DNA from: Clostridia bacterium
GTDB taxonomy: Bacteria; Bacillota_A; Clostridia; Oscillospirales; CAG-272
DNA: 16,907 bases
Assembly: GCA_017414585.1 (NCBI GenBank)
Contig: JAFQLN010000190.1
Location: forward strand, 1-16,907
Direction: 5' to 3'
Shown: in pieces, positions 8,048 through 15,009 of the stretch
Position numbering within the stretch: position 1 is the first letter of the stretch
Layout of the letters: each line of letters starts with the position of its first letter
Notes under the pieces: model-generated
The model's database searches: none
What the model was told of the DNA's origin: nothing
What the model saw: the letters and a program-made list of their open reading frames with translations, nothing else
Made by a program: the position numbers and the translations under genes

Positions 8048-9004
8048 ATGGATATGGCTAAGAATAAACCGGATACCGTTTCGGGTGTCCTGATTGTCAA
8101 CAAACACGCTGGCGTCACCTCGCACCGGATCATTTCCGCCTGCCGCAAGCTGTTCGATACAGCAAAAGTCGGACATACCGGCACACTCGACCCCATGGCG
8201 ACGGGCGTTCTTCCCGTGCTGATCGGACGTGCGGTCAAGGCTTCGGACTATCTCATGATGCACGACAAGGAATATGTGTGCGAAATGAAGCTCGGTCTGA
8301 CGACGGACACCGAAGACATCACCGGCGAAATCCTTTCGGAATCGAAGGAGATTCCCGGGGAAGAAGAAGTCCTCGCCGCCTGCCGTTCGTTTGTCGGGAA
8401 AATCGAACAGATTCCGCCGATGTACTCCGCTATTAAGGTAGGGGGACGCAAGCTCGTCGATATTGCCAGAGAGGGCGGGGAAGTCGAGAGAAAGCCGCGC
8501 GAAGTGGAAATCTACGAACTGGACGCAAAGAAAATTTCCGACGATACCTACTCTGTGCGTGTGGCGTGCTCCAAGGGTACATATATCCGCACGCTGTGTT
8601 CCGATATCGGCAAAAAGCTCGGGTGCGGCGCAGTCATGTCCTCGCTTGTCCGCACGAAAACGGGACAGTTCACGCTGGATGACTGCGTGACGGTCGAAGA
8701 ACTGGACGCGATGACGTTTGAAGAACGTCTGCGGCTTCCGAAACCGGTGGAATCCCTGTTTGCACAACTGGATGCCGTCTCCGTTCCCGACTACTATGCA
8801 AAACTGCTGCGCGGCGGAGCACCTCTTTTCCAGAAAAAGCTGAAATGTTCCTTTGAAGCGGGAACGCTCGTCCGGATTTACCAGCGCGGACAGTTCATTG
8901 CGCTCGGACGTGCCGGCATCGAGGACGACAAAGCTGTAATCCGGCAGGAAAAGCTCTTTGTGATCGAAGAACAGAACAGTCCGAAAACAGACGGAGAAGC
9001 GTGA
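8048..9004 (+). CDS. truB: tRNA pseudouridine-55 synthase
   Basis: Converts U55 of the T-loop to pseudouridine in most tRNAs. The 318-residue length fits bacterial TruB. The N-terminal VSGVLIVNKHAGVTSH (11-26) and catalytic GHTGTLDPMATGVLPV (42-57, with D48 the nucleophile) are clear; KGTYIRTLCSDIG lies mid-protein and a PUA-like region is at the C-terminus. The first ATG (8048) directly abuts the nrnA stop; a second ATG at 8054 (starting MAKNKP) has a better distance from the AAAGG at the end of nrnA, so the true start may be 8054. ribF, often next in this operon, is absent; the next gene has its own promoter. Confidence 0.96.
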   Translation: MDMAKNKPDTVSGVLIVNKHAGVTSHRIISACRKLFDTAKVGHTGTLDPMATGVLPVLIGRAVKASDYLMMHDKEYVCEMKLGLTTDTEDITGEILSESKEIPGEEEVLAACRSFVGKIEQIPPMYSAIKVGGRKLVDIAREGGEVERKPREVEIYELDAKKISDDTYSVRVACSKGTYIRTLCSDIGKKLGCGAVMSSLVRTKTGQFTLDDCVTVEELDAMTFEERLRLPKPVESLFAQLDAVSVPDYYAKLLRGGAPLFQKKLKCSFEAGTLVRIYQRGQFIALGRAGIEDDKAVIRQEKLFVIEEQNSPKTDGEA

Positions 9005-9049
9005 CAGGCGTCCGCCGGGTAAACGATTTGTAAATTCTCGTCCGTTTTC

Positions 9050-9078
9050 TTCCCAAAAGAGCGGATGTATGGTATACT
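9050..9078 (+). promoter_or_regulatory. Promoter with extended -10 before the HlyD-like gene
   Basis: TATACT (9073-9078) is preceded by TGG, an extended -10 element. The -35 candidate TTCCCA (9050-9055) is weak but spaced 17 bases. Transcription would start near 9085. The leader then contains an inverted repeat, 9092-9098 with 9107-9113 (seven perfect pairs, loop of eight), with no T-run, so it is not a classical terminator. Confidence 0.6.
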
Positions 9079-9091
9079 ATAAAAATCACGC

Positions 9092-9113
9092 ATATCCGTT
9101 TTCGAGCGGATAT
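9092..9113 (+). other. Leader hairpin upstream of the HlyD-like gene
   Basis: ATATCCG and CGGATAT form a perfect seven-pair stem with an eight-base loop (9099-9106). It falls between the predicted transcript start and the ATG at 9135. It could stabilise the mRNA 5' end or be an operator; nothing in the sequence decides which. Confidence 0.4.
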
Positions 9114-9134
9114 CAGTCAAGTGATGGATAATCA

Positions 9135-9608
9135 ATGAAACTGACCGAACTATTTGATAAACGGTACCTCGGCAGAATTGCACTCATGTTTCTGACGGGA
9201 GCTGCCGCACTCGGCCTGATTTTCTACGTCGGCTATCATGTGGTCGATCGCTTTTCTCCGGGTCTGGAGCTTCTCGACGCTCTGCCCACAACCGTTACGC
9301 GAACCATTGCGGCGGATGCGTACATCCTGCGCGACGAGGAACCCCTGTATGCATCCGGCGTTTCAGCGGGCAGTGCGGCTCCGGCTATTGCGGACGGCGG
9401 ACGGGTACCCATGCACGCACGGATTGCCGATGTGTATGCCGGGACATCGCCCGATGTGGAAAAACGTCTGGCGGAGATCGACGAGCAGATCACACTGCTG
9501 GAGAAAAATCGGGCGGACAACCGTTCCGTGCAGTCCACTTCCGGACTGGATACGGAAATTTACGACAGCGTGTTTGCCATCCGCTCGCACAGTGCAGGCG
9601 GGGATTAA
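9135..9608 (+). CDS. HlyD-like protein, N-terminal fragment
   Basis: 157 codons up to the premature TAA. It would encode the cytoplasmic N-terminus, one transmembrane helix, the first half of the barrel-sandwich domain and the first coiled-coil arm. Lacking the returning half of the barrel sandwich, it should not fold as the full protein. The ribosome binding site before ATG 9135 is weak. Confidence 0.6.
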   Translation: MKLTELFDKRYLGRIALMFLTGAAALGLIFYVGYHVVDRFSPGLELLDALPTTVTRTIAADAYILRDEEPLYASGVSAGSAAPAIADGGRVPMHARIADVYAGTSPDVEKRLAEIDEQITLLEKNRADNRSVQSTSGLDTEIYDSVFAIRSHSAGGD

Positions 9609-9641
9609 GCCGATGCGCTTTCACTCAGAACCTCGCTTCTC

Positions 9642-10427
9642 GTGGATATCAAAAAACGCGGGATTCTCACCGGTGAGATCACCGACTACAGCGCCCAGAT
9701 CCGCCTGCTTGAACAGGAGAAAAGCGAACTGCGCGCATCACTCGGTGCCAGTCTGCAGTCGGTGTATGCATCTTCGACCGGCTATTACTTTTCCGAATAC
9801 GACGGGTACGGGGAGATTTTTTCCGCGGATCTGGTGGATACGATGACCTTTGATCAGTTCATGACCATGACTGCCGCGGAGCCTGTTTTTGCTTCCGGGG
9901 TGTCGGTCGGAACCATGGTGCACGATTTCAACTGGTACATCGCCTGCCCGATGGAAAAAACGGAGGCTGCCGCGCTTCTGGAACTGTACGACTGTACGGT
10001 GACATTCGATTACAGCGGCATCAGCCTCGATATGGAGCTGTACCGCGTGATTTCCGAAACCCCCGGGGACAGAGCGGTTGTCGTGTTCCGGTGCGGAAAA
10101 ATGCCGCAGGGATTCGACTATACGCGGATGCAGCCGGTGCAGATTTCCGCTGTGGAATACACCGGATACAAGATTCCCCTTGCCGCTGTCCGTGTGGTCG
10201 GCGGTTTTGAAGGCGTGTACGTGCTCGATGAAGTCACCCTTGCGTTCCGGCGCGTGCATATTGTCTATGAAAAAGACGGCTGGGTTGTCTGTACGGGCAA
10301 GCCGGAATCCGCAGACGGCGAAAATACGGTCACTGCCGATGATACGGTGTTCCCGTGGATTCAGCAGAACGACGTGATTGTGGTCAGCGGTACGGAACTG
10401 TACAGCGGCAAAGTAATCGGCAACTGA
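9642..10427 (+). CDS. HlyD-like protein, C-terminal fragment
   Basis: Open frame continuing after the TAA. The first possible restart is GTG at 9642 (MDIKKRGILTG), about 33 bases past the stop, but no Shine-Dalgarno sequence precedes it. The fragment has no signal peptide or membrane anchor, so even if made it would stay in the cytoplasm. It ends 16 bases before yggS. Confidence 0.5.
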   Translation: MDIKKRGILTGEITDYSAQIRLLEQEKSELRASLGASLQSVYASSTGYYFSEYDGYGEIFSADLVDTMTFDQFMTMTAAEPVFASGVSVGTMVHDFNWYIACPMEKTEAAALLELYDCTVTFDYSGISLDMELYRVISETPGDRAVVVFRCGKMPQGFDYTRMQPVQISAVEYTGYKIPLAAVRVVGGFEGVYVLDEVTLAFRRVHIVYEKDGWVVCTGKPESADGENTVTADDTVFPWIQQNDVIVVSGTELYSGKVIGN

Positions 10428-10443
10428 AAAAAGGATTTCTGAT

Positions 10444-11154
10444 ATGACGGACAGACAGATAGAGCTGCGCGACAATTATTTCCGCGTGCTCGAGAACATC
10501 GAAGCGGCCAAAGCACACCGCGGCGAAAACAAGGAAGTGCAGCTGCTGGCGGCGACCAAAACCGTTCCGGCGGAGGATGTGCTCTTTCTGGTGGAAAATT
10601 ACGGCCTGAAGCTGTGCGGGGAAAATCACGCGCAGGAATTCATCGCCAAGGCAGATCTCGTGAAGAACGCGGGCGCACGCATGGATTTTATCGGTCATCT
10701 GCAGACGAACAAGGTGAAATACATCGCCGGAAAAGCGGGACTTGTTCACTCCCTCGATTCCGTTCGGCTTGCGGCTGAACTGGACAAACAGTGCGCAAAA
10801 CTCGGCACAACCCAGGACGTTCTCGTGGAGATCAACATCGGCTCCGAAGATTCGAAGACGGGCATCGCCCCGACGGAAGTGGAACGCTTTCTGGAAGAAA
10901 TTTCCGCTTTTCCGACGCTCTCTGTGCGCGGAATGATGACGATGGCGCCGAAATGTGAAGAAATCAGCGAATTTCGCAAATATTTTCGAGAATCTTATAG
11001 AATATTCCTTGACTTTTTTGCAAAAAAAACGCATAATATAGGAGAGGCTGTATTATCTATGGGAATGAGCGACAGCTATGCGTGTGCGATTGAGGAAGGC
11101 TCCGATATCGTCCGCGTCGGCAGCGCAATTTTCGGTTCGAGAAACTACAAATGA
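10444..11154 (+). CDS. yggS: YggS/PLPBP-family pyridoxal-phosphate homeostasis protein
   Basis: Binds pyridoxal 5'-phosphate and buffers cellular B6 vitamers; no enzymatic activity is known for the family. The 236 residues form an alanine-racemase-like barrel with PLP lysine K39 in AATKTV (36-41), GENHAQE (59-65), FIGHLQTNK (82-90), and the phosphate-binding end SMGMS (205-209) followed by IVRVGSAIFG (222-231). The Firmicutes name is YlmE, and its place before sepF is conserved. The ATG follows AAAAAAGGA at suitable distance. The 3' part at 10975-11045 is strikingly AT-rich compared with the rest of the gene and contains a promoter-like sequence. Confidence 0.95.
   Translation: MTDRQIELRDNYFRVLENIEAAKAHRGENKEVQLLAATKTVPAEDVLFLVENYGLKLCGENHAQEFIAKADLVKNAGARMDFIGHLQTNKVKYIAGKAGLVHSLDSVRLAAELDKQCAKLGTTQDVLVEINIGSEDSKTGIAPTEVERFLEEISAFPTLSVRGMMTMAPKCEEISEFRKYFRESYRIFLDFFAKKTHNIGEAVLSMGMSDSYACAIEEGSDIVRVGSAIFGSRNYK
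11009..11037 (+). promoter_or_regulatory. Promoter inside the 3' end of yggS, likely for sepF
   Basis: TTGACT (11009-11014) and CATAAT (11032-11037) are each five of six matches to consensus with a 17-base spacer made almost entirely of T and A runs. Transcription would start near 11044 and give a leader of about 200 bases before sepF at 11251. It is read in the direction of the division genes. Confidence 0.65.
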
Positions 11155-11160
11155 CAGCCT

Positions 11161-11185
11161 GCCGGAAGAGATGATCTCAGCCGGC
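11161..11185 (+). other. Hairpin between yggS and sepF
   Basis: GCCGG (11161-11165) pairs with CCGGC (11181-11185), and GAGA (11168-11171) pairs with TCTC (11175-11178) inside a small internal loop. There is no T-run after it, so it is not an intrinsic terminator. It lies in the sepF leader and may be a processing or stability element. Confidence 0.4.
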
Positions 11186-11250
11186 TGCAAGATAAAAATA
11201 AGTAAGTTATATCCTGCTTCCCAGAGACGGAGGCAGAATGGAGGATTTAT

Positions 11251-11787
11251 ATGGGACTCATGGATCGAATCAAGAAGGTAACCGGTACGAACGATAATTA
11301 CGACGATACCTACGAAGACGATTACTATGACGGTTTCGACAACTACGAAGAAGGTGCTGAAGAAGCTGACTACGGCGCACCCGCAGCACAGGCTCCGATG
11401 AACGGTGCTATGGGCGGCATGAACTCTGCTCCCATGGGCGGCGGCATCAGCCTTTCCGGTGCAAACATCAAGATGCAGGTTGTACGTCCCCGTACATATG
11501 ACAGCGATACCACTACCCAGATCGCAAATCACCTGCTCAACAAGTGCACCGTTGTTCTGAACCTCGAAAACACCAACCGCGAAACATCCCGCCGTCTGAT
11601 CGACTTCCTTACCGGCGTTGCTTACTCCATCGGCGGCAATCTCAAGCAGATTGCGACCAATGCGTATGTCATCACGCCCTCCAACGTAGACGTTGAAAAC
11701 GCACAGATCAGACAGAACACCCGTCGTCCCGAACCGCAGCCCGAAATCAAGGAAACCCCTGCTGACGATTTCAGCGATTTCAACTGA
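11251..11787 (+). CDS. sepF: Cell division protein SepF
   Basis: SepF tethers FtsZ to the membrane and aligns protofilaments at the septum. In 178 residues: an N-terminal amphipathic membrane-binding helix (MGLMDRIKKV, 1-10), an acidic tyrosine-rich linker (15-42), an Ala/Met/Gly-rich linker (43-70), and the SepF core (about 75-150) with VVRPRTYDSD (77-86), VVLNLENTN (101-109) and RLIDFLTGVAYSIGG (115-129). A Pro/Glu-rich tail ends in DDFSDFN. The ATG is preceded by GGAGG (11240-11244) with a 6-base gap. Codon choice is more uniform than in its neighbours, suggesting high expression. A strong terminator follows about 160 bases downstream. Confidence 0.96.
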   Translation: MGLMDRIKKVTGTNDNYDDTYEDDYYDGFDNYEEGAEEADYGAPAAQAPMNGAMGGMNSAPMGGGISLSGANIKMQVVRPRTYDSDTTTQIANHLLNKCTVVLNLENTNRETSRRLIDFLTGVAYSIGGNLKQIATNAYVITPSNVDVENAQIRQNTRRPEPQPEIKETPADDFSDFN

Positions 11788-11947
11788 TCGGCTGCAGCAT
11801 ATATTCCCGGAGAACATAGCTTGAATTCTGTAGAGATTTCAGGTTTTGTTCTTATGCCCAAAATCAAAAATACTGTTCCGGAAAAATCGGGAAACGGATT
11901 TTCCGTCAGCGGAATGATTCGCTTCTTTCCGGAAATATCCTGTTTAT
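11788..11947 (+). other. Foldable leader between sepF and the terminator
   Basis: TTCCGGAA occurs twice, at 11876-11883 and 11927-11934; extended copies can pair with each other. Alternatively CGGAAAA near 11879-11885 can pair with TTTTCCG at 11899-11905. The two pairings exclude one another, a pattern seen in attenuators but also producible by chance. No known riboswitch class is recognised. Upstream (11788-11850) I see no convincing promoter. Confidence 0.35.
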
Positions 11948-11949
11948 GA
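11854..11949 (+). CDS. Possible 31-residue leader peptide
   Basis: ATG at 11854 opens a frame of 31 codons that ends with TGA at 11947-11949, overlapping the first bases of the terminator stem. The product begins MPKIKNTVPEKSG and is basic and Phe/Ile-containing at the end (MIRFFPEISCL), with no run of one amino acid. The Shine-Dalgarno is poor (AGG about 10 bases upstream). It may be chance; the coincidence of its stop with the hairpin base is what makes it worth listing. Confidence 0.25.
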   Translation: MPKIKNTVPEKSGNGFSVSGMIRFFPEISCL

Positions 11950-11982
11950 GCTATGCCTGAGAAGGTGTAGCTCGGGTTTTTT
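11948..11982 (+). terminator. Intrinsic terminator between sepF and yggT
   Basis: GAGCTATGCC (11948-11957) pairs along ten positions (two G-T wobbles) with GGTGTAGCTC (11964-11973); the loop is six bases. GGG and a run of six T (11977-11982) follow. This is the best intrinsic terminator in the window. It either ends the sepF transcript or works as an attenuator for yggT and the genes beyond. Confidence 0.8.
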
Positions 11983-11989
11983 ATAGCTG

Positions 11990-12028
11990 CCGCAGGACAA
12001 CGGCGGACACTGTTCTCCTGCCCTGCGG
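11990..12028 (+). other. Hairpin just before the yggT ribosome binding site
   Basis: CCGCAGG (11990-11996) and CCTGCGG (12022-12028) can form seven perfect pairs around a 25-base loop. An alternative pairing GCAGGA with TCCTGC is possible within it. The element ends nine bases before GGAGG of yggT, so it may affect translation of that gene. Confidence 0.4.
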
Positions 12029-12048
12029 ACTTACTCGGAGGAAATACT

Positions 12049-12315
12049 TTGAGCCAACTCCTTTATGTTGTCATGACGACCGTGCGTGTGCTGCTTGCTG
12101 CCATTCAGTTTCTGATGATGGCGCGCGCAATTATCAGCTGGCTGCCGCTGGACGAGGACAATCCGATCGTGACCTTCCTTTATACTGTCACGGAACCGGT
12201 GATTGCGCCTGTGCGGGCTGTGATTGATCGGCTCGGTCTGTTTGAAGGGATGCCGATTGATATGTCGTTTCTGATTACGTTCATTCTTCTTTCGATCTTG
12301 GAAATGTTTTTGTAA
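12049..12315 (+). CDS. yggT: YggT-family membrane protein
   Basis: Small integral membrane protein of the YggT/YlmG family, linked to division and osmotic or membrane homeostasis; molecular role not settled. In 88 residues there are two hydrophobic helices (about 5-27 and 70-88) separated by the conserved RAIISWLPL (26-34) and EPVIAPVRAVI (49-59). The start is TTG at 12049, supported by GGAGG at 12037-12041 with exactly 7 bases between; there is no ATG nearby that fits. It is the fourth gene of the conserved ylm block. Confidence 0.9.
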   Translation: MSQLLYVVMTTVRVLLAAIQFLMMARAIISWLPLDEDNPIVTFLYTVTEPVIAPVRAVIDRLGLFEGMPIDMSFLITFILLSILEMFL

Positions 12316-12368
12316 GCGGAGATGAGCGGGCAGAAAGCCGCAGAACTGCCGCTGATGCAGAGAAAGGC

Positions 12369-13223
12369 ATGACACGAACCATGATAAAAAACGATGATAC
12401 CATGCTTGTTTCCCGTGCGCTGGAGCTGTACAGGGAGTCGGAATACGCTGTCTGCGTGACCGATTTCCTCTCCCCGGGGGAAAAACGAAATGTATATGAA
12501 AACCTGATCGCCCGTGTCGGAAGCGGTATATCCGGATGCTTTTTCTGGGGCGGATGCCGCGGTGCTGAACGATGTGCCGCGGTTTTTTTGCCCGAGTGGT
12601 ACTGTCCGGAGAATGCGCCGAAGCATCAGATGATCCTCGACGAAGCACGGACAGACGCTTTCGCCGCGCATCTCTGTGCCGAACCGGAGCTGCTGGCGGA
12701 GATTCCGATCACAGCTGTACGGATTCGCGGGAGCGGCTTCCGTTCGCTCGGACACCGGGACTTTATGGGTGGACTGCTTTCGCTCGGCATTGACCGGAGT
12801 GTTGTCGGGGATATTGCCGTGCTCAGCGAGTCGGAAGCGCTTGTCTTTGTCAAGTCGAAAATTGCGCCGTTCATCTGCGCTGAACTGACAAAAATCGGAC
12901 GGGACGGTGTGAAAACGGAAATTGCCGATCTGTCCCCCGATTACCTGCTTCCGCGCCGGTATGAGGAGCTTTTCATTACCGTATCCTCCGCGAGACTGGA
13001 CGGTGTGGTCAAGGCTGTCACCAACCTTTCACGGGAAGCGGCGGCGGATCTTGTCCGTGCGGGCATGGCAGAGCTGTCGTATGTGCAGACGGACAATGTT
13101 TCCGCCGATGTCAGGGAGGGGGATATCCTCTCTGTGCGCGGGTACGGAAAATATGTGATCGGACAGACGACGGGACAGACCAAAAGCGGACGGCTGCGCA
13201 TCGCGCTGAAAAAATACATTTGA
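12369..13223 (+). CDS. ylmH: YlmH-family S4-domain RNA-binding protein
   Basis: RNA-binding protein of the YlmH family, which associates with large ribosomal subunits and has recently been linked to ribosome-associated quality control in B. subtilis. In 284-residue numbering: an N-terminal domain with TDFLSPGEKRNVYE (31-44), a central conserved LGHRDFMGGLLSLGIDRSVVGDI (127-149), and a C-terminal S4 domain (about 204-268) containing SSARLDGVVKAV and REGDILSVRGYGKYVI. The first ATG (12369) is only one base from AAAGG, too near for good initiation; ATG at 12381 (MIKNDD) is 13 bases away. I keep the longer form but the start is uncertain by four residues. Confidence 0.93.
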   Translation: MTRTMIKNDDTMLVSRALELYRESEYAVCVTDFLSPGEKRNVYENLIARVGSGISGCFFWGGCRGAERCAAVFLPEWYCPENAPKHQMILDEARTDAFAAHLCAEPELLAEIPITAVRIRGSGFRSLGHRDFMGGLLSLGIDRSVVGDIAVLSESEALVFVKSKIAPFICAELTKIGRDGVKTEIADLSPDYLLPRRYEELFITVSSARLDGVVKAVTNLSREAAADLVRAGMAELSYVQTDNVSADVREGDILSVRGYGKYVIGQTTGQTKSGRLRIALKKYI

Positions 13224-13258
13224 TAAAACTCTAATTTCAAACCATATGGGAGGACTCT

Positions 13259-14455
13259 ATGCCGAAGGATTTCAGAAAAAAGACGTTTCAGAAGGTTCTG
13301 CGCGGGTATGCATCGGAAGAAGTGGATGAATATCTCGTTTATGTGACGGAAGAGTACCGCAGGCTGGAAGTCCGCGCGGCAGACAGTGAGAGGAAGCTGG
13401 CTCTGCTTCTGAAGAAAATGGACGAACAGCAGAAACAGCTGGAAGCGGAAAAGGCGGCGGAACAGAAGAAATCGGACGAGGCGTATATGGCGGCTGTCCA
13501 TGAGGCGGAAGCACTTTTGCTGGAAGCTGAGACCTCTGCGGAAAACATCCGGGAAGCGGCTGCTCTGGAAGCGGAAAAACAGCTCGTTGAAGCGTCCGAA
13601 ACCGCCAAACAGATGCTGGACGCGGCAGAAGCGGAGTCGAAGAAAGCCAGAAACGAAGCTGCCGCGCTCTATGACGCCGCATCGGAAATGTATGAGGAAG
13701 TATCATCCTTCCGCGATACGGTTTTCTCGCTGTACCAGAGCCATATCGAATCGGTGGAAAGCATTGCCGCAAGTGCGCAGGCTTATATAGCGAAGGTGGA
13801 TCAGACTTATTCGGATGCGACCGGGGAAATTCACAGCCGCGAAGAAGATGAGGACGATGATGCGGACGAGGATGAAACGGCTGTACCGGGAGAAATCTCC
13901 GACGGACAGAATGCAGAAGAGTGCGCTTCCGATGAAATGCAGTTTTCCGAAGCAGAGAAAGAAGCGTCCGAACCGGAACACCAAACCGGCGGCGGGTATG
14001 ATGTGTACATAGACCCGTTTGAAGAGGAAGACATGGCGGATGATGAATCGGAAGAAGCAGAAGAAAGCATCGTCCGGATCGACTGGAAAAACAAGCGTGC
14101 GCTGGATGTAGAGGAGGAACGGACCCGTGTTCTGAATCTGCGCGCGGTCCGGGACGCAATGCAGGAAGATGATCCGTTCACAGAAGACGATATTGAGGAA
14201 GATGAAGCGGATGATTCCGGGGACTTTGAAGATCCGCAGGTTTACCCGGAAGATTTTGAGAAAATCAATGCATCGTTCCGGGAAATGGACTCCCTCTTTA
14301 CGGAGGACAAAAGCAAGGGTGAGCTGTCCCTGACCGATGAATTCGATATCGTATTTTCCAACGCGGACAGCAAGCGCAATGTGGAGGAAATCCGCCGTCA
14401 GCCTACCGTCGCACCGGAAGAACCGAAAAAAGCCAAGAAACATACGAAATTCTGA
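13259..14455 (+). CDS. divIVA: DivIVA-domain protein with long acidic C-terminal tail
   Basis: Coiled-coil scaffold recognising negatively curved membrane at poles and septa. In 398 residues: the N-terminal DivIVA membrane-binding motif FRKKTFQKVLRGYASEEVDE (5-24); coiled coil (about 25-185), very rich in Ala/Glu; a low-complexity acidic region (about 194-345) dense in Asp and Glu; and a conserved-looking end LTDEFDIVFSNADSKRNVEE (358-377) followed by a basic KKAKKHTKF tail. B. subtilis DivIVA has only about 164 residues, so the second half is lineage-specific. The ATG is preceded by GGGAGG with 5 bases spacing. It lies in the classical position after ylmH. The acidic part probably gives abnormal gel mobility; its partner is unknown. 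Confidence 0.92.
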   Translation: MPKDFRKKTFQKVLRGYASEEVDEYLVYVTEEYRRLEVRAADSERKLALLLKKMDEQQKQLEAEKAAEQKKSDEAYMAAVHEAEALLLEAETSAENIREAAALEAEKQLVEASETAKQMLDAAEAESKKARNEAAALYDAASEMYEEVSSFRDTVFSLYQSHIESVESIAASAQAYIAKVDQTYSDATGEIHSREEDEDDDADEDETAVPGEISDGQNAEECASDEMQFSEAEKEASEPEHQTGGGYDVYIDPFEEEDMADDESEEAEESIVRIDWKNKRALDVEEERTRVLNLRAVRDAMQEDDPFTEDDIEEDEADDSGDFEDPQVYPEDFEKINASFREMDSLFTEDKSKGELSLTDEFDIVFSNADSKRNVEEIRRQPTVAPEEPKKAKKHTKF

Positions 14456-14481
14456 TAAACTGACAAACGGAAGGATAACCC

Positions 14482-15009
14482 ATGATTTTCTGTATCGTTC
14501 TGATTGCACTTTCCATTCTTTCCGATCAGGTGTCGAAATACCTTGTTTCAACCGGCATGGAAGTCGGGGAAACGATCGCGCTGATCGAAAATGTATTCCA
14601 TTTCACCTATGTGCAGAACCGGGGCGCCGCGTTCGGGATGCTTGCCGATCACCGCTGGGTGTTCATGGTGCTGTCCGTACTCGGCATCGGCGCGATGATT
14701 GTCTGGCTGGTGCATGAAAAGCCGAAATCGCGCTGGCTGCAGGCGGCACTGTCTCTGGTCATCGGCGGCGGCATCGGCAATATGATCGACCGCATCGTGC
14801 TCGGCTATGTCGTGGACTTCATCGACTGCCGTTTCATTGATTTCTACGTGTTCAATATTGCCGATTCGTGCGTCTGCGTCGGATGCGGGATGTTTGTGCT
14901 TGCCGTAATTCTGGAAGAAGTCAGAAGCGTGAAAGCCAAAAAAGAACAGACTCCCGAAGAAGAGCAGTCCGGGGACGAAACGGTCGGAGAACAGAATGGA
15001 AACGAATGA
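14482..15009 (+). CDS. lspA: Signal peptidase II (prolipoprotein signal peptidase)
   Basis: Membrane aspartyl protease that cuts the signal peptide of prolipoproteins before the lipidated cysteine. The 175 residues contain four membrane helices. Conserved boxes are SDQVSKY (14-20), QNRGAAFG (45-52), GGGIGNMIDR (95-104, catalytic D103), VVDFID (110-115) and FNIADS (124-129, catalytic D128). Three cysteines (C130, C132, C135) sit just after the second catalytic aspartate. The C-terminal 25 residues form an acidic tail absent from short family members. The ATG follows GGAAGG with 7 bases spacing. The next gene overlaps by 14 bases. The CapA-like lipoprotein in this window is a likely substrate. 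Confidence 0.97.
   Translation: MIFCIVLIALSILSDQVSKYLVSTGMEVGETIALIENVFHFTYVQNRGAAFGMLADHRWVFMVLSVLGIGAMIVWLVHEKPKSRWLQAALSLVIGGGIGNMIDRIVLGYVVDFIDCRFIDFYVFNIADSCVCVGCGMFVLAVILEEVRSVKAKKEQTPEEEQSGDETVGEQNGNE

Larger units (their letters stand above)
9135..10427 (+). pseudogene. HlyD-like membrane-anchored protein, interrupted by in-frame TAA
   Basis: One continuous reading frame of about 430 codons is broken only by TAA at 9606-9608. The frame is the same before and after, so there is no frameshift. The combined product has a membrane anchor at about residues 14-36; a first barrel-sandwich half including ADAYILRDEEPLYASG (60-75) and GGRV; a coiled coil around the break (about 105-195); then SGYYFSEYDGYG, the second half of the barrel sandwich, and a C-terminal beta-rich region ending at 10427. 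This matches HlyD/membrane-fusion-like proteins that I recall next to yggS-sepF in Clostridia. Stop in place of sense (for example TTA or TAC to TAA) could be a real nonsense mutation, a sequencing or assembly error, or readthrough. TAA ends other genes here (rbfA, yggT), so recoding of TAA is unlikely. Confidence 0.75.

Noticed and set aside
6911..8767. A 618-codon open frame on the minus strand across nrnA and truB
   Set aside because: It is antisense to two clearly conserved genes and its translation resembles no family; it arises from biased codon use on the plus strand.
9600..9660. Frameshift in the HlyD-like gene
   Set aside because: The reading frame is identical on both sides of the stop; a single nonsense codon explains the break.
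12326..12352. Hairpin between yggT and ylmH as a terminator
   Set aside because: The stem has a bulge and no T-run follows; the genes are in conserved order and probably cotranscribed.
13800..14230. Purine-rich GAA/GAT tracts in divIVA as a nucleotide repeat array
   Set aside because: No fixed unit; the pattern is explained by Asp/Glu codons of the acidic tail.
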